Origin: an uncultured Desulfomonile sp.
GTDB lineage: Bacteria; Desulfobacterota; Desulfomonilia; Desulfomonilales; Desulfomonilaceae
Length of the DNA stretch: 5,883 bases
Assembly: GCA_937915285.1 (NCBI GenBank)
Contig: CALDNG010000029.1
Span: 1-5,883 of the forward strand
Reading direction: 5' to 3'
A model generated the notes under the pieces. That model did not search any database. It was not told the origin of the DNA and worked only from the letters and a program-made list of their open reading frames with translations. The stretch's first letter is position 1. Every line of letters starts with the position of its first letter. Shown here in pieces: positions 5,111 to 5,883 of this stretch. The position numbers and the translations under genes were made by a program.

Positions 5111-5740
5111 CTACTTTTCAGGAAAAAGTAATAGGCTGACAAGGATTGCTGTTCCAAAAAAAGCTATCAGCGCTCCGGACAGCCTGTTTATTATAGTTAG
5201 GCCAGCAGATTCGAAGCGACCGTGAAATACGCTGACTATTGAACTAAGCACCAACCACCAAAGCGACGAACCTACAAATACTCCCGTCACTAGAAAAATT
5301 GTGAACCAGTAATGACCATGGGTGTGAGCAACTCCCGAAGCCGCAAAAACTGCCGCAAAGGCCAGTATGGTGGCGGGGTTGGTGAGCGTCAGGACAAGAG
5401 TGGACAGATAGTCGCTGAACAGGCTCTTGCCCTCTCCTGAAAGGGTTTTCTCCGAGGGCTTTGATGAAAATATCTTTATGCCGAGATAACAGAGAAAAGC
5501 TCCACCAACAACCCTTAGGACATAGGAATTCTCCAGGAGAAAATTTGACAGGAGTGTTACGCCAAATCCCGCGACTGACCCGTATATTGCGTCTGCAGTG
5601 GCTGCTCCAAATCCAGAAACCAACCCTGAGGCACGCCCCCGGGTGAGGGTTCTACGAATCAGTAACAGGCCGATAGGTCCTACCGGAACAGCGAGAGAAA
5701 AACCTATCACGATTCCCTTGGCAAAGTAGTCAAACTCCAT
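5111..5740 (-). CDS. LysE/RhtB-family amino-acid exporter
   Basis: This 209-residue inner-membrane protein has about six hydrophobic segments (roughly residues 8-28, 40-64, 73-91, 111-136, 144-171 and 183-205). It fits the LysE superfamily, which exports amino acids or related small solutes using the proton motive force. Family motifs are PVGPIGLLLIRR at 19-30, GFGAATADAIYG at 43-54, LTNPATILAFAAVFA at 119-133 and a final RLSGALIAFFG at 186-196. Length is normal. A loop near residues 139-143 carries three histidines. The ATG at 5738-5740 is the first start in frame and begins the expected helix. A perfect extended -10 (5748-5756) lies so close upstream that the message may be leaderless, and the only Shine-Dalgarno-like GGAG is too far (about 16 bases). 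The substrate is not predictable. It converges on the macrodomain gene with no obvious terminator in the 16-base gap. Confidence 0.92.
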   Translation of the reverse strand: MEFDYFAKGIVIGFSLAVPVGPIGLLLIRRTLTRGRASGLVSGFGAATADAIYGSVAGFGVTLLSNFLLENSYVLRVVGGAFLCYLGIKIFSSKPSEKTLSGEGKSLFSDYLSTLVLTLTNPATILAFAAVFAASGVAHTHGHYWFTIFLVTGVFVGSSLWWLVLSSIVSVFHGRFESAGLTIINRLSGALIAFFGTAILVSLLLFPEK

Positions 5741-5747
5741 GCTGATG

Positions 5748-5756
5748 ATTATAGCA
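5748..5756 (-). promoter_or_regulatory. Extended -10 promoter element of the LysE-family gene
   Basis: On the minus strand TGCTATAAT matches the extended -10 consensus TGnTATAAT without mismatch. The nearest -35-like bases (GATGAC, 17 bases upstream) are poor, as is often tolerated with an extended -10. The predicted start falls within a base or two of the ATG at 5740. Confidence 0.55.
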
Positions 5757-5838
5757 CTCCGAACGGATAGGTCATCAAATAAACTGGGGGCTGTTTATTT
5801 CATTCAATGATGATTCGTTTTGACTCTCTTTCTTTTTC

Positions 5839-5883
5839 AGATCGGAAGAGCGTCGTGTAGGGAAAGAGTGTAGATCTCGGTGG
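5839..5883. other. Illumina TruSeq adapter read-through (assembly contamination)
   Basis: The last 45 bases start with AGATCGGAAGAGC, the universal TruSeq adapter prefix, and continue with GTCGTGTAGGGAAAGAGTGT and then AGATCTCGGTGG. This is the reverse complement of the universal (P5-side) adapter as I know it, with no mismatch seen. It is not genomic. True sequence ends at or before 5838. Confidence 0.98.

Overview
This window is most likely one end of a draft-assembly contig from a Gram-negative bacterium. The best guess is Desulfobacterota (formerly Deltaproteobacteria), of the Syntrophobacter/Desulfomonile kind. The guess rests on gene content: a near-consensus sigma-54 promoter, a single-domain NtrC-type receiver, an AcuB-like CBS-ACT protein and a stand-alone acyl-CoA synthetase. 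No rRNA or other strong marker is present, so the placement is tentative. The last 45 bases (5839-5883) are Illumina adapter, not genome.

Layout, left to right. Positions 1-673 (minus) hold the N-terminal half of a DUF1015-family protein cut by the window edge. Positions 674-1096 are non-coding and hold its candidate promoter, a palindrome at the predicted start of transcription, and the rho-independent terminator of the next gene. Positions 1097-2752 (minus) encode a complete 551-residue AMP-forming acyl-CoA synthetase. Positions 2753-3188 form a divergent regulatory region: a sigma-70-like promoter reads left into the ligase and a sigma-54 promoter reads right, with three inverted repeats upstream of the latter. 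Positions 3189-3623 (plus) encode a stand-alone receiver protein and 3710-4390 (plus) a CBS-CBS-ACT protein, ended by a strong terminator. Positions 4579-5094 (plus) encode a macrodomain ADP-ribosyl hydrolase, and 5111-5740 (minus) a LysE-family exporter that converges on it.

How the genes may work together. The receiver and the CBS-ACT protein look like one sigma-54-driven signalling unit: a phosphorylation-sensing domain followed by a protein predicted to sense adenine nucleotides and a small metabolite. The divergently transcribed ligase makes AMP and acyl-CoA, so a link to carbon or energy status is conceivable, but this is inference. The DUF1015, macrodomain and LysE genes show no clear functional tie to that unit. 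No mobile element, CRISPR array, tRNA or rRNA was seen. Nothing here is clearly a new system; the most informative non-coding part is the structured sigma-54 region.
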